Source: Actinomycetes bacterium
Lineage (GTDB): Bacteria; Actinomycetota; Actinomycetes; Propionibacteriales; Propionibacteriaceae
Assembly: GCA_023412435.1 (NCBI GenBank)
Contig: JAEYNS010000301.1
Coordinates: forward strand, 1-14,387
DNA length: 14,387 nt
Reading direction: 5' to 3'
Shown: positions 6,473 to 14,281 of the stretch, one piece after another
Layout: each line of letters opens with the position of its first letter
Position numbering within the stretch: position 1 is the first letter of the stretch
Made by a program: the position numbers and the translations under genes
The notes under the pieces: generated by a model
Databases searched by the model: none
Told to the model about the DNA's origin: nothing
What the model saw: the letters and a program-made list of their open reading frames with translations, nothing else

Positions 6473-8203
6473 TCAGCCGGAGTACACCACGGCGTCCACG
6501 GCGGTGGCGGTCAGCTTCCAGTTGAAGTCGCCCTCGTAGCGGAAGATGGTCGCCGACCCGCGCAGCACCGCCTGCCGGCCCGGCACCACGGCGAGCTCCC
6601 GAAGCCCGACCACCGCCGCGGGGCCGATGTCGTCGGCGCGGGCCGAGTCCTGGTCGACCCGCACGACGCTCGCGGTGGTGCCCTGGGTGACGAGCACGAG
6701 GAGCTCGGTGGCGGTCGTCCAGCCGACGTCCACCAGCCGCCTTCCCGCTCCGGCCGGTGGACTCACCTCGACGACGCGGAACGCCTCGAGCCGGATCTCC
6801 TTGCCGCTGCGGACGATCCGTGCCACCCCCACCTGTTCGGCTTCCGGGCCGTCGATCACCAGCGCGATCCGGCTGCCGTCAGGGGAGATCCGGAAGGCCC
6901 TCACCGTCTCCAGGGGCACCTGGGCCACGGACACCGCGATGGCAGCATGGGACTCGGGGGCGAACACCCTGAACCCGTCGGCGGCGGCACTGTTCGCAAT
7001 CGCCCACAGCTCGTGGGTGCGCGAGTAGTCGGGCCGCAACAGGTGGTTGCCCTCCAGGAGGGTCACCGCCTCGTCCCCGCGGAGCCGGGCGACCTGCAGC
7101 CGGGTGGCCTCGGGGTTCACCGTCGCCGCCTCGGCGAGGTCGGTGCGGGCCGCGATCACACCGGCCTCGGTGAGGGCGGGGGCGACCGCCTCTCCCTCGT
7201 CCCACGGCTGGGCGGTCTCGACCAGCCGGATCCTGCCCTCCCGGGCGATCAGGAGGCGGCCCGCGGTCTGCTGGCCGGCCGGAGCCAGGTCGGCGAAGTC
7301 GTCGGCGGTCAGCGTGGTGCGGGTGGTGCCGGGCAACGGCAGCAGGGTCGCGCCGACGCTCACCTGCACCCCGTCCACCTGCGGCAGCTGGGTGAGTGTC
7401 ACGGTCAGCTCCGACATCAGCAGGCGGCGCTGGGCGTCGGTGAGGCGAGCCGCGGCCGGGCTGAGGTAGACGGTCACCACCCCCTGGGTCGACACCTCGA
7501 CCCGCTGGACCGACAGGCCCTGCCAGGTCTCGTCCCGCACGGCGGGGGCCAGCCACTCCCCCGGACCGGCGAACTGGGCTTCGACAAGGGTTTTCGCCAG
7601 ACTGGCGCCCTGCGGGAAGAAGCGCGGGTCAGGCACCAGCGCCGTCCCGGCGGGATCGGCGAAGTGCAGGTCGAGCGCACTGTAGTTGGTGGTGAAGTGG
7701 TAGCGCGAGACCAGCAGCCCGTCCGGGGGGCGCGAGATCCGCCACTGGTCGTCGGCGGTCCGGACCAGGCCGAAGTCGTGGCGAAGGCCTCCGCTGGCCC
7801 TGCTGTACTCCCCGGCAGGGCTGAGCGCGCCGCTCAGGGTGGCGCCGAAGCTGATGTCCGGCTGCTCCTGGGTGGAGTTCTCGGTCTCCTTGGGCTGGTC
7901 ACCGTCGGCGTAGATCAGGGTGCCGGTCTCGGGGCGCCAGGCCCGATTCGCGGCGGTCGTCAGGTACTGCCGCGCCACCGGGAAGCCGGGCTGGTCGGTG
8001 CCCATGGCGTGCAGGAATCCCTCCACGACCAGCATCGGCGACGCGTCCGCCACGGGCGGCACGGGCGCCACCCGCACCGAGGAGTCGAGCTCCTCCCGGC
8101 CGACGTCGTGCTCGCGGACCGGGCCCGAGGTCGGGACACCGGCGCAGCCGACCAGCAGGACGGCCGCCAGCGCCGTTGCGGCGAGCTCACGCAGGGATCG
8201 CAT
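6473..8203 (-). CDS. lpqB: LpqB lipoprotein, MtrAB accessory factor
   Basis: This is a 576-residue secreted lipoprotein. The signal peptide has Arg2 and Arg5, a hydrophobic core at about 7-18 and the lipobox L-V-G-C, with lipid-carrying Cys20. Directly after it comes the family's P-T-S-G-P-V (24-29). A GerMN domain lies around 205-300, and the C-terminal half (about 310-576) matches the LpqB beta-propeller region. In mycobacteria LpqB interacts with the extracellular part of MtrB and modulates MtrA phosphorylation. The start is well supported: AGGAGGTG (complement of 8211-8218) is seven bases before the ATG, inside the end of mtrB, and the two genes overlap by 17 bases. This points to translational coupling. 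The length is normal for the family, and no frameshift or missing motif was noticed. Confidence 0.94.
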   Translation of the reverse strand: MRSLRELAATALAAVLLVGCAGVPTSGPVREHDVGREELDSSVRVAPVPPVADASPMLVVEGFLHAMGTDQPGFPVARQYLTTAANRAWRPETGTLIYADGDQPKETENSTQEQPDISFGATLSGALSPAGEYSRASGGLRHDFGLVRTADDQWRISRPPDGLLVSRYHFTTNYSALDLHFADPAGTALVPDPRFFPQGASLAKTLVEAQFAGPGEWLAPAVRDETWQGLSVQRVEVSTQGVVTVYLSPAAARLTDAQRRLLMSELTVTLTQLPQVDGVQVSVGATLLPLPGTTRTTLTADDFADLAPAGQQTAGRLLIAREGRIRLVETAQPWDEGEAVAPALTEAGVIAARTDLAEAATVNPEATRLQVARLRGDEAVTLLEGNHLLRPDYSRTHELWAIANSAAADGFRVFAPESHAAIAVSVAQVPLETVRAFRISPDGSRIALVIDGPEAEQVGVARIVRSGKEIRLEAFRVVEVSPPAGAGRRLVDVGWTTATELLVLVTQGTTASVVRVDQDSARADDIGPAAVVGLRELAVVPGRQAVLRGSATIFRYEGDFNWKLTATAVDAVVYSG

Positions 8204-9752
8204 TCTCGCCCACCTCCTGCCCCTGGGGTGGCACCACCGGCCAGGGCCGGGTGGTGACGGCCTGCCCGGCCCGCCGCGGCAAGGTCAGCAGGAACTGGGC
8301 ACCGGCCGCCGGCCTGCCCCACACCTCGAGGCTGCCGCCGTGCAGCCGGGCGTCCTCCAGGGCGATCGACAGCCCCAGGCCGGTGCCACCCAGGCGGCGG
8401 GCACGGGCCGGGTCGGCGCGCCAGAACCTGTCGAAGACGAGTCCTGCCTGGGCGCCGTTCAGGCCGACGCCGTGGTCGCGCACCGCGATCGCGACTGCCG
8501 CGCCGTCGCCGCGGACGTGGACGCTGATCGGGCGGCGCTCGCCGTGCTCGATGGCATTGGTCAGCAGGTTGCGGACGATCCGGCGGATCCGGCGCGAGTC
8601 CACCTCGGCGCGGCACGACGCGGGTGCGTCGAGCGTCAGCTCCGTCCCGAACTCCGCCGCCAGCCGGGAGACCGCGTCCAGTTCGTCGGTGACCAGTTGG
8701 GTCAGGTCGGTCTCGTCGAGGCTCAGCACCGCGGCGCCGGCGTCGAACCGGGAGATCTCCAGCAGGTCGGTGAGCAGTGCCTCGAAGCGGTCGAGCTCGG
8801 TGGACAGCAGTTCGGCCGAGCGGGCGGTGAGCGGGTCGAAGTTCGCGCGGTTGGCGTGGATCACCTCACCGGCCATCCGGATCGTCGTCAACGGGGTCCT
8901 CAGTTCGTGGGAGACGTCGGAGACGAAGCGCTGCTGCACCAGCGACAGCCCCTGCAGTTCCCGGATCTTGCGGGCCAACTGGTCGGCCATGTAGTTCATC
9001 GACCGGGCCAGCGCGGCCTGGTCCTCGGTGCCGACCACCGCCATCCGGTCCTCGAGGTGGCCGGCGGCGAGGCGCTCGGCGGCCCGGCGGGCGGCCCGCA
9101 CCGGCTGCAGCACCTGCATCGCGATCAGGTACACGGTGAGCGCCAGCCCCAGCAGCAGGAACAGTCCTGTGGCGAGGGTGGCCTGTTGCACCACGGCGAG
9201 GGTCTGCCGCTCCTGCGCGGTGGAGAAGATGAAGAACACGGGGTACGGCTGCTGGCCGGGGGCCAGCAGGTTGGTGCCGACGACCAGCCCGGGCTCGCTC
9301 TCACGGCCCCCCGTGAACCGGATGAGGGTGGGGGTGCTCCACATCCCGTCGCCGGAGGCTACCGAGGCCCGGATGTTCTGCGGGATGGAGGCCAGGTCGA
9401 GGGCGTTGTCGGCGATCTGGGAGACCGGGGTCTCCACCACGACGAAGTACTGGTTGCCGAACTGGCCGCGTCCGGCGGCATCGCGGGCCAGCCTCGTGAT
9501 GCGCTCGTTGACCGAGGTGGTGCGCAGGTCGGTGGTGGTCAGGTCGCGCTGCATCGCCTGGACCACCGCGGAGGCCTCGGCCACCGAGGCCTGGGTCTTG
9601 CCCTCCATGATCCCGCGACCCGACTGGTCGAGCAGGAAGAACCCGGTGGCGGCGAGGATCACGATCGTGGCGCCCAGGGTGAGCACCACCACCCGGAACG
9701 GCAGCGACCGGGCCCACATCCGAAGCGGCGAGAACCGCGTCACCCGGCTCAT
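8187..9752 (-). CDS. mtrB: MtrB sensor histidine kinase
   Basis: This is a 521-residue membrane kinase that phosphorylates MtrA. There are two membrane helices (about 20-42 and 192-213) enclosing an extracytoplasmic sensor region of about 150 residues. The HAMP domain lies around 212-265. The phospho-accepting His282 is in S-D-V-S-H-E-L-R-T-P-L. The ATP-binding domain has the N-box R-N-L-L-T-N-A around 395-401 (Asn399), the G1 box D-H-G-V-G at 426-430, the F-box near 440-444 and the G2 box G-T-G-L-G-L-S at 456-462. The ATG at 9752 overlaps the mtrA stop as ATGA, and the frame upstream of it lies wholly within mtrA, so this start is preferred. In actinomycetes MtrAB links cell division and envelope stress to gene expression. 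The 28-residue tail after the kinase core is proline-rich. Confidence 0.96.
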   Translation of the reverse strand: MSRVTRFSPLRMWARSLPFRVVVLTLGATIVILAATGFFLLDQSGRGIMEGKTQASVAEASAVVQAMQRDLTTTDLRTTSVNERITRLARDAAGRGQFGNQYFVVVETPVSQIADNALDLASIPQNIRASVASGDGMWSTPTLIRFTGGRESEPGLVVGTNLLAPGQQPYPVFFIFSTAQERQTLAVVQQATLATGLFLLLGLALTVYLIAMQVLQPVRAARRAAERLAAGHLEDRMAVVGTEDQAALARSMNYMADQLARKIRELQGLSLVQQRFVSDVSHELRTPLTTIRMAGEVIHANRANFDPLTARSAELLSTELDRFEALLTDLLEISRFDAGAAVLSLDETDLTQLVTDELDAVSRLAAEFGTELTLDAPASCRAEVDSRRIRRIVRNLLTNAIEHGERRPISVHVRGDGAAVAIAVRDHGVGLNGAQAGLVFDRFWRADPARARRLGGTGLGLSIALEDARLHGGSLEVWGRPAAGAQFLLTLPRRAGQAVTTRPWPVVPPQGQEVGENAIPA

Positions 9753-10462
9753 GGCACGGTGCGCGGTTCTCCCGCCCGGTAGCCGACGCCACGCACGGTG
9801 ACGATGATCTCGGGCCGCTCCGGATCGCGCTCGATCTTGGACCGCAGCCGCTGGACGTGGACGTTGACCAGCCGGGTGTCGCTGGCGTGCCGGTAGCCCC
9901 AGACCTCCTGCAGCAGCACCTCGCGGGTGAACGCCTGGCGCGGCTTGCGGGCCAGGGCGAGCAACAGGTCGAACTCCAGCGGGGTGAGCGAGATCTCCTG
10001 GTCGCCGCGGCGGACCGTGTGCTCGTCCACCCGGATCGTGATGTCGCCGATCCGCAGCACGTCGTCGGTCTCGCCGGTGCGGATCTGGCGGCGCAGCCGG
10101 GTCTTGATCCGGGCGACGAGTTCCTGGGTCTTGAACGGCTTGGCCACGTAGTCGTCCGCGCCCGCCTCGAGCCCGTGCACCACGTCGGTGGTGTCGGACT
10201 TCGCGGTCAGCATGACGACGGGGACTCCCGATTCGGCCCTGATGTCCCTGCAGACGTCGACGCCGTCCCGGCCGGGCAGCATGAGGTCGAGCAGCACGAG
10301 GTCGGGGCGGTACTCCCTGAAGGCCTCCAGCGCCGTGTCGCCGACATGGCACAGTCGAGCCTGGAACCCCTCCGAGCGGAGCACGATGTCGAGCATCTCC
10401 GCCAGCGCCTGGTCATCGTCGATGACCAGGATGCGAGGTGGGCCGCCGTAGGCCTCTGACAT
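9749..10462 (-). CDS. mtrA: MtrA response regulator, OmpR/PhoB family
   Basis: This is a 237-residue DNA-binding response regulator. The receiver domain spans about 9-120, with the acidic pocket D-D-D at 15-17, phospho-acceptor Asp59 in L-L-D-L-M-L-P, Thr86 and Lys108 (A-K-P-F). The winged-helix output domain spans about 133-232, with the typical L-T-P-L-E-F-D-L-L and the recognition region around R-L-V-N-V-H-V-Q-R-L-R. The ATG at 10462 was chosen because GGAGGG (complement of 10469-10474) is six bases upstream; a TTG one codon earlier is too close to that site. MtrA is essential in Mycobacterium tuberculosis and controls division, replication-linked and wall genes. In Streptomyces it has also been linked to nitrogen genes through GlnR-like boxes, which is relevant to the nearby amtB. 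A TAGACT (complement of 10496-10501) could be its -10 element. Confidence 0.97.
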   Translation of the reverse strand: MSEAYGGPPRILVIDDDQALAEMLDIVLRSEGFQARLCHVGDTALEAFREYRPDLVLLDLMLPGRDGVDVCRDIRAESGVPVVMLTAKSDTTDVVHGLEAGADDYVAKPFKTQELVARIKTRLRRQIRTGETDDVLRIGDITIRVDEHTVRRGDQEISLTPLEFDLLLALARKPRQAFTREVLLQEVWGYRHASDTRLVNVHVQRLRSKIERDPERPEIIVTVRGVGYRAGEPRTVP

Positions 10463-10529
10463 CAACCACCCTCCCTTGGTCGTCGCGTCTGGACGAGTCT
10501 ACGCCGCGGCCAAGGAGGCTTGCCCGGGA

Positions 10530-11087
10530 TCAGTTGTACTCGGGTTCGGCTGTCCAGGTCGACAGCAGGCCGAGGTCGCCGCCCTGGCGGCGCAGCACCC
10601 GGCGCCACATCGTGTCCGGGTCGGGGTCGAAGGGGTCGCCCGGCAGCGCGCGCACCGGGTGCCACAGCTCGCGGGCCAGCTCGGCCTCGAGCTGGCCGGC
10701 GTCCCAGCCCGCGTAGCCGGCGAAGATCCGCAGGTCGGAGTAGGCGCCGTCCGCGATCTCCACCGGGGTGTCGAGGTTGAGCAGCCCGACGTTGTCGAAC
10801 AGCCGCCGCCAGCCGGGCGGCTCGTCGGCGGCCTGGGTCGGCGAGGCGAGGCAGACGGCGCCCTGCTGGGAGACCGGGCCGCCGTTGAACAGCGAGTCGG
10901 GGGCGCTGACCAGGTGCGCCCATTGCGGCAGCGCCTTGACGAGGTCGATGTCGGTCAGCTTGTTCAGCACCACGCCCACGGTGCCGCCCTCATCGGAGTC
11001 GAGAATCAGCACGACGGTGCCGTCGAACACGCCGTCCGTCGTGTTCACGCCGGCGACCAGCAGCGTGCCGGGACCGATCTCGTCCAT
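10530..11087 (-). CDS. YqgE/AlgH family protein
   Basis: This is a 185-residue protein of the YqgE/AlgH (UPF0301) family, whose biochemical function is not established. Family features seen are the opening G-T-L-L-V-A-G (7-13), F-D-G-T-V-V-L-I-L (21-29), V-G-V-V-L-N (37-42) and N-G-G-P-V (68-72), with a later A-G-Y-A-G-W-D-A-G-Q-L-E. At 43-45 it reads K-L-T where many relatives have R-P-T. The ATG at 11087 has an excellent AAGGAGG (complement of 11093-11099) five bases upstream. It lies 67 bases upstream of mtrA on the same strand, so it may share transcripts with the mtrA-mtrB-lpqB genes. A terminator-like hairpin separates it from the marR gene further upstream. Confidence 0.9.
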   Translation of the reverse strand: MDEIGPGTLLVAGVNTTDGVFDGTVVLILDSDEGGTVGVVLNKLTDIDLVKALPQWAHLVSAPDSLFNGGPVSQQGAVCLASPTQAADEPPGWRRLFDNVGLLNLDTPVEIADGAYSDLRIFAGYAGWDAGQLEAELARELWHPVRALPGDPFDPDPDTMWRRVLRRQGGDLGLLSTWTAEPEYN

Positions 11088-11112
11088 CGCGGCCTCCTTC
11101 GGTCCCAGTCTT

Positions 11113-11137
11113 CCACGACCCCTCGGTGGGGTCGTGG
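11113..11137 (-). terminator. Rho-independent-type hairpin after the exporter-marR operon
   Basis: CCACGACCCC at 11113-11122 and GGGGTCGTGG at 11128-11137 form a perfect 10-bp stem around the five-base loop 11123-11127. It begins four bases after the marR stop codon on the minus strand and ends before the ribosome site of the YqgE gene, the expected place for a terminator. No T-tract follows. Confidence 0.78.
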
Positions 11138-11141
11138 CCGA

Positions 11142-11636
11142 TCAGGACGGCGCGCCGTCGGGCGCGGGCGTTGCCGGGGGCGCGAGGGCACCGGCGAGCC
11201 GCCCGAGCAGCGCGCCGAGTGTCACGACGTCGTGCAGCGGCCAGGCCCCCAGTTCGCTGCGCAGTTCGGCGAGGCTCTGGGCGCGGACCTCCGCCAGCCG
11301 CTGCGCGGTGGCCGGCGCGATCGCCAGCAGGTGCACCCGCCGGTCGGTCTCGTCCACCCGCCGCTCGATCAGGCCCAGCTCCTCCAGGTGCGACACCTGG
11401 CGGCTGAGGGTGCTCTTGTCGGTGCCGAGCGCTGTCACCAGGTGGCTGGCGGGGGCCGGCCCCCCGGAGGCGAGGGTGGACAGCACGAGGTAGCCGATCG
11501 GCTGCACCTCGGGGTGGACCTGTCTGGCCAGCGACCGCCAGCGCGCCCGGATCCGCTTCACCAGCCCGGCCAGCTGCCGATCGACCTCGTCGACGGCGGC
11601 CGCCCGGTCGGGCGCGGCGTCGGCGGGGTCGGTCAT
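11142..11636 (-). CDS. MarR family transcriptional regulator
   Basis: This is a 164-residue winged-helix repressor-like protein of the MarR family. Terminal helices for dimerisation flank a DNA-binding core at about 45-108. The recognition helix is around 73-90 (D-K-S-T-L-S-R-Q-V then L-E-E-L-G-L-I), and the wing is around 94-106 (V-D-E-T-D-R-R-V). Its ATG overlaps the stop of the upstream exporter gene as ATGA (4 bp), so the two are translated together. MarR proteins paired with exporters usually repress their own operon until a small, often phenolic or drug-like, ligand binds. The dyad at 13374-13393 in front of the exporter is the natural target. The ligand is unknown. The C-terminal tail after about residue 150 is Pro/Ala-rich. 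Confidence 0.93.
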   Translation of the reverse strand: MTDPADAAPDRAAAVDEVDRQLAGLVKRIRARWRSLARQVHPEVQPIGYLVLSTLASGGPAPASHLVTALGTDKSTLSRQVSHLEELGLIERRVDETDRRVHLLAIAPATAQRLAEVRAQSLAELRSELGAWPLHDVVTLGALLGRLAGALAPPATPAPDGAPS

Positions 11637-13354
11637 CGGGTCTCCTCTCGCTCCGGACGGTACACGCTCAGCCGGGGGTCGTCCCGGTGGGCGGGGCCGG
11701 TGAGCCGCAGGGTGGCGTCGACCGACTCGACGGCGTCGATGGCCATCGCCGCGTCGGCCAGCTCGAGGGCCGCGTTCTCGGCGGTGTGGCGCAGCTTCTC
11801 GGCGGCGGTCCGGCGCGAGAGCGCGCGGTTCGGCAGGAAGACGATCGCCAGCAGGGCGATGATCGCCATCGGCACCACGCTGGTGAAGGACTCGGCGATC
11901 GCCGTCCCGTACGCGGTCTCGACGACGATCCGGATCGCCTCGGGCAGGGTCGACAGGTCGGGCAGGCGGCCCCCCTGCAGGGCACCCGCACCGGCCTGCT
12001 GAGCCGGCGACAGCGCGCCCAGTCCCTGCTGGGTCAGCACCGGGACCCGGGCGCCCAGTACCGCGCCGATCACGGAAACCCCGACGGTGCCGCCCAGGGT
12101 GCGGAAGAAGGTGACGCCCGCGCTCGCAGCGCCCATGTGGCGGGGGTCGACGGCGTTCTGCACCGCCAGCACGAGGTTCTGCATGACGAGGCCGACGCCC
12201 AGCCCGAGCACCAGCATGAAGGCCGAGACCACGCCGAAGTGGGTGTCGTAGTGGATGGTGCCCATCAGGGCCAGGCCGGCGATGGTCAACACGCCGCCAC
12301 CCACCACGTACGGCTTCCACGCCCCGGAGCGGCTGATCAGCGCGCCGCCGCCGATGCCGGCGACCATCTGGCCGAACACCATCGGCAGGGTCATCAGGCC
12401 CGACATGGTGGGAGTGGCGCCCCGGGCGTACTGCATGTACTGGCTGAGGAAGATGCTCGTGCCGAACATCGCCACGCCGACCGCTATCGAGCCGAGCACC
12501 GCCAGGGTGAAGGTGCGGTCCCTGAACAGGTGTAGCGGGATGATCGGCTCCGCGGCGCGCAGCTCGACGACGACGGCGAGGACGAGCGCCACCAGCGAGC
12601 CGCCGATCATCCACATCGTCGGCACCGACCACCACGCGAAGGCGGAGCCGGCGAGGCTGACCCACAACAGCACGGTGATGACGCCGGCCGCGATCAGCGT
12701 CGCGCCCAGGTAGTCGACCGTGACCGGACGGGCCGGGCGCTCCGGCAGGTGCAGGGTCCTGTGGATGACCACCAGCCCGACAAGCGCGAACGGGACGAAG
12801 ACGAAGAAGTTCCAGCGCCACCCGATGCTGTCGGTGATGATCCCGCCGACCAGCGGGCCGGCGAGCTGGCCGACGCCCATCACGGCGCCGACGAAGCCCA
12901 TGTACCGGCCGCGCTCGCGCGGCGAGATCAGGTCGGCGATGACGATCTGCACCAGCGCCATCAGGCCGCCGATGCCGATGCCCTGGATGGCACGGGAGAC
13001 GATCAGCCAGGTGGTGGTGACGGCGAAGCCCGACAGCACCGAGCCGGCCATGAACACCGACAGCGAGATCTGCACCAGCAGCTTGCGGTCGAGCAGGTCG
13101 GAGAGCTTGCCCCAGATCGGGGTGCCGACCGTCATCGCAAGCAGGCTGGCGGTCACGATCCAGGTGAAGTCGGACTGGGAACCGCCCAACTCGCTGACGA
13201 TCCGCGGCAGCGAGGGCGCCACCACCGTGCTGGAGATCAGCGCGACGAACATCCCCACGATGAGACCGGAGATCGCACTGAGCACCTCCCGCCCGTTCAT
13301 CGGGGGCTTTGCCCGTTCCGCTACCGCTACCTGTGTGTTCGCCACGTCCGCCAT
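11633..13354 (-). CDS. DHA2 family (EmrB/QacA-type) multidrug exporter
   Basis: This is a 573-residue major facilitator with about 14 membrane segments, the layout of the DHA2 drug:proton antiporters. Motif A is at 82-91 (G-K-L-S-D-L-L-D-R-K) in the loop after the second helix. Motif C, typical of antiporters, is around 158-171 and ends G-P-L-V-G-G. The Trp-rich F-T-W-I-V-T-A at 63-69 and the D-S-I-G-W-R-W-N-F-F segment at 175-184 are also typical of the family. The cytoplasmic tail after the last helix is about 65 residues, longer than in many relatives, and alternates Ala-rich helix with charged residues. The ATG at 13354 has only a weak ribosome site, and Met19 is an alternative start just before the first helix. 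It is coupled to the downstream marR by a 4-bp overlap and is probably repressed by that product. The substrates are unknown. Confidence 0.93.
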   Translation of the reverse strand: MADVANTQVAVAERAKPPMNGREVLSAISGLIVGMFVALISSTVVAPSLPRIVSELGGSQSDFTWIVTASLLAMTVGTPIWGKLSDLLDRKLLVQISLSVFMAGSVLSGFAVTTTWLIVSRAIQGIGIGGLMALVQIVIADLISPRERGRYMGFVGAVMGVGQLAGPLVGGIITDSIGWRWNFFVFVPFALVGLVVIHRTLHLPERPARPVTVDYLGATLIAAGVITVLLWVSLAGSAFAWWSVPTMWMIGGSLVALVLAVVVELRAAEPIIPLHLFRDRTFTLAVLGSIAVGVAMFGTSIFLSQYMQYARGATPTMSGLMTLPMVFGQMVAGIGGGALISRSGAWKPYVVGGGVLTIAGLALMGTIHYDTHFGVVSAFMLVLGLGVGLVMQNLVLAVQNAVDPRHMGAASAGVTFFRTLGGTVGVSVIGAVLGARVPVLTQQGLGALSPAQQAGAGALQGGRLPDLSTLPEAIRIVVETAYGTAIAESFTSVVPMAIIALLAIVFLPNRALSRRTAAEKLRHTAENAALELADAAMAIDAVESVDATLRLTGPAHRDDPRLSVYRPEREETR

Positions 13355-13373
13355 CCGTCGACTGCCCGCTAAC

Positions 13374-13393
13374 TAGTTGCGCTAGGTCAACTA
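13374..13393. promoter_or_regulatory. MarR-type operator dyad before the exporter gene
   Basis: TAGTTG at 13374-13379 and CAACTA at 13388-13393 are perfect inverted arms around a centre containing CTAG (13382-13385); 16 of 20 positions are symmetric. A second palindrome, AACTAGTT at 13371-13378, overlaps the left arm. The dyad starts 20 bases upstream of the exporter ATG and contains a minus-strand TTGACC (13385-13390) that could be a -35 box. The AT-rich content stands out against its surroundings. Binding by the operon's own MarR protein is inferred. Confidence 0.6.
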
Positions 13394-13421
13394 TCCTCGG
13401 AGCACGTTCATTCCCGGTCGC

Positions 13422-13436
13422 GTCGGGGTTGCCGAC
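13422..13436 (-). terminator. Small hairpin after the reductase gene
   Basis: GTCGG (13422-13426) and CCGAC (13432-13436) form a 5-bp stem with a five-base loop, directly adjoining the stop codon of the reductase-like gene on the minus strand. It is short, so a terminator role is uncertain. Confidence 0.3.
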
Positions 13437-14114
13437 TCAGCTGCGCCCCGGGGCGCCGTCGGCGACGTCCCCGCGAACCCTCGGCAGCCGTTCCTGGCCG
13501 GTCACGCGGTAGCGCAGCCAGACCACGCCGTCGTCGAAGGCGGTGCAGTCCTGGCGCTCCAGCCGCTGCCCCGGCCCGTCGGAGGCGAACCACCGCCGCT
13601 CACTGCCCGCGCCCACCAGCACCGGGTGGACCATGAGGCTCACCTCGTCCAGCAGGCCCTGGTCGAGCAGGGCGGAGACCAGGCCACCGCCGGAGTCGAC
13701 ACGGACGGTGTCCGCGCCGCGCGCCGAGAGTTCGGCGAGCACGGCGGCCAGGTCGACCCGTCCGGTGCCCGCGACGAACTCCTCGACAGGGAAGTCCTCG
13801 TCACGCGGCGGCGTCGATTCGGAGAACACCGCGAGCACGTCACGCCAGTAGCCGGCCTGACGCAACTCCTCCCACGCCGACACCCGGCCCCGGCCGTCCA
13901 CCACCGCGAGCAGTGCGCCGTCGGGCGCGGGACCGGGACCCCGCTCCGCCCGCAGGGTCGCCTCCTGGGCGAGGACCGTGTCGGCGCCGGTCAGGGTCAC
14001 GTCCTCGTCCCAGGTCCCGACGAGCCCGTAGAACCGTCCGAGATCGACCTCGAAGCCGGTGGTGGCGCCGTCCAGCGACACCGCGAGGTGGGTCACCACG
14101 TAGGGACGCTCCAT
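13437..14114 (-). CDS. RibD-C/dihydrofolate-reductase-like family protein
   Basis: This is a 225-residue cytosolic protein with the RibD C-terminal (DHFR-like) fold, a family of NAD(P)H-dependent reductases that includes the riboflavin-pathway uracil reductase. Typical elements are the opening beta strand leading to S-L-D-G at 13-16, an R-V-D-S-G-G-G-L segment in the middle of the second half, and L-L-D-E-V-S-L-M-V-H-P-V-L-V-G-A-G, the conserved edge strand and glycine turn. It lacks the deaminase half of bifunctional RibD, and no other riboflavin genes are nearby, so its true substrate is unknown. The ATG at 14114 has a strong AAGGAGGT (complement of 14120-14127) five bases upstream. It is transcribed divergently from the partial gene at 14281. 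Confidence 0.85.
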   Translation of the reverse strand: MERPYVVTHLAVSLDGATTGFEVDLGRFYGLVGTWDEDVTLTGADTVLAQEATLRAERGPGPAPDGALLAVVDGRGRVSAWEELRQAGYWRDVLAVFSESTPPRDEDFPVEEFVAGTGRVDLAAVLAELSARGADTVRVDSGGGLVSALLDQGLLDEVSLMVHPVLVGAGSERRWFASDGPGQRLERQDCTAFDDGVVWLRYRVTGQERLPRVRGDVADGAPGRS

Positions 14115-14181
14115 AGTGGACCTCCTTCACCGGGACGCTACCCCGGCCAGGGGTCGTCCGTGCCGCCTTCGGCGCATTCGC

Positions 14182-14219
14182 TGTGACGTCGTCTTGCGAA
14201 CTCGGGAGACGAGGTCACA
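14182..14219. promoter_or_regulatory. 12-bp inverted repeat between divergent genes, MtrA-box-like arms
   Basis: TGTGACGTCGTC at 14182-14193 and GACGAGGTCACA at 14208-14219 are inverted copies with a single mismatch, separated by 14 bases. The left arm read on the minus strand extends to GTCACAGCG (complement of 14179-14187), the 9-mer I recall as the mycobacterial MtrA box; the right arm reads GTCACACCG (14214-14222). The element lies 68 bases from the reductase start and 62 from the acyltransferase start, so it could control either or both. It could also act as an RNA stem-loop. Confidence 0.5.
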
Positions 14220-14266
14220 CCGACGCCGAGATGGGGGAAGTCGGCCCGCCGTGGAGGGGCCCCGCC

Positions 14267-14281
14267 TAAGCTGGGGTGCCG
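14267..14281 (+). promoter_or_regulatory. Candidate leaderless promoter of the partial acyltransferase gene
   Basis: TAAGCT at 14267-14272 fits TAnnnT and ends eight bases before the GTG at 14281, the spacing seen for leaderless transcripts in actinomycetes. No -35 match is evident. A GGGG at 14273-14276 could alternatively serve as a weak ribosome site. Confidence 0.35.

Noticed and set aside
6416..8257. A 613-codon open frame on the plus strand opposite lpqB
   Set aside because: lpqB has a lipobox, a ribosome site and family motifs. The opposing frame has only composition-driven repeats of Gly, Arg, Gln and His.
7920..9782. A 620-codon open frame on the plus strand opposite mtrB and the start of lpqB
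   Set aside because: mtrB shows all kinase boxes; the opposite frame is an artefact of GC bias.
9753..10352. Upstream extension of the mtrB frame into mtrA, suggesting a fused regulator-kinase
   Set aside because: The extension is a second frame of mtrA with no domain, and mtrA itself is complete in its own frame and ends with an ATGA overlap with mtrB.
11637..12821. Upstream extension of the marR frame into the exporter gene
   Set aside because: It is a shadow frame of the exporter; the MarR homology begins after the ATG at 11636.
14182..14219. A CRP-type site, since the arms read TGTGA and TCACA
   Set aside because: CRP sites have about six bases between the two pentamers; here there are 28, so the standard site does not fit.
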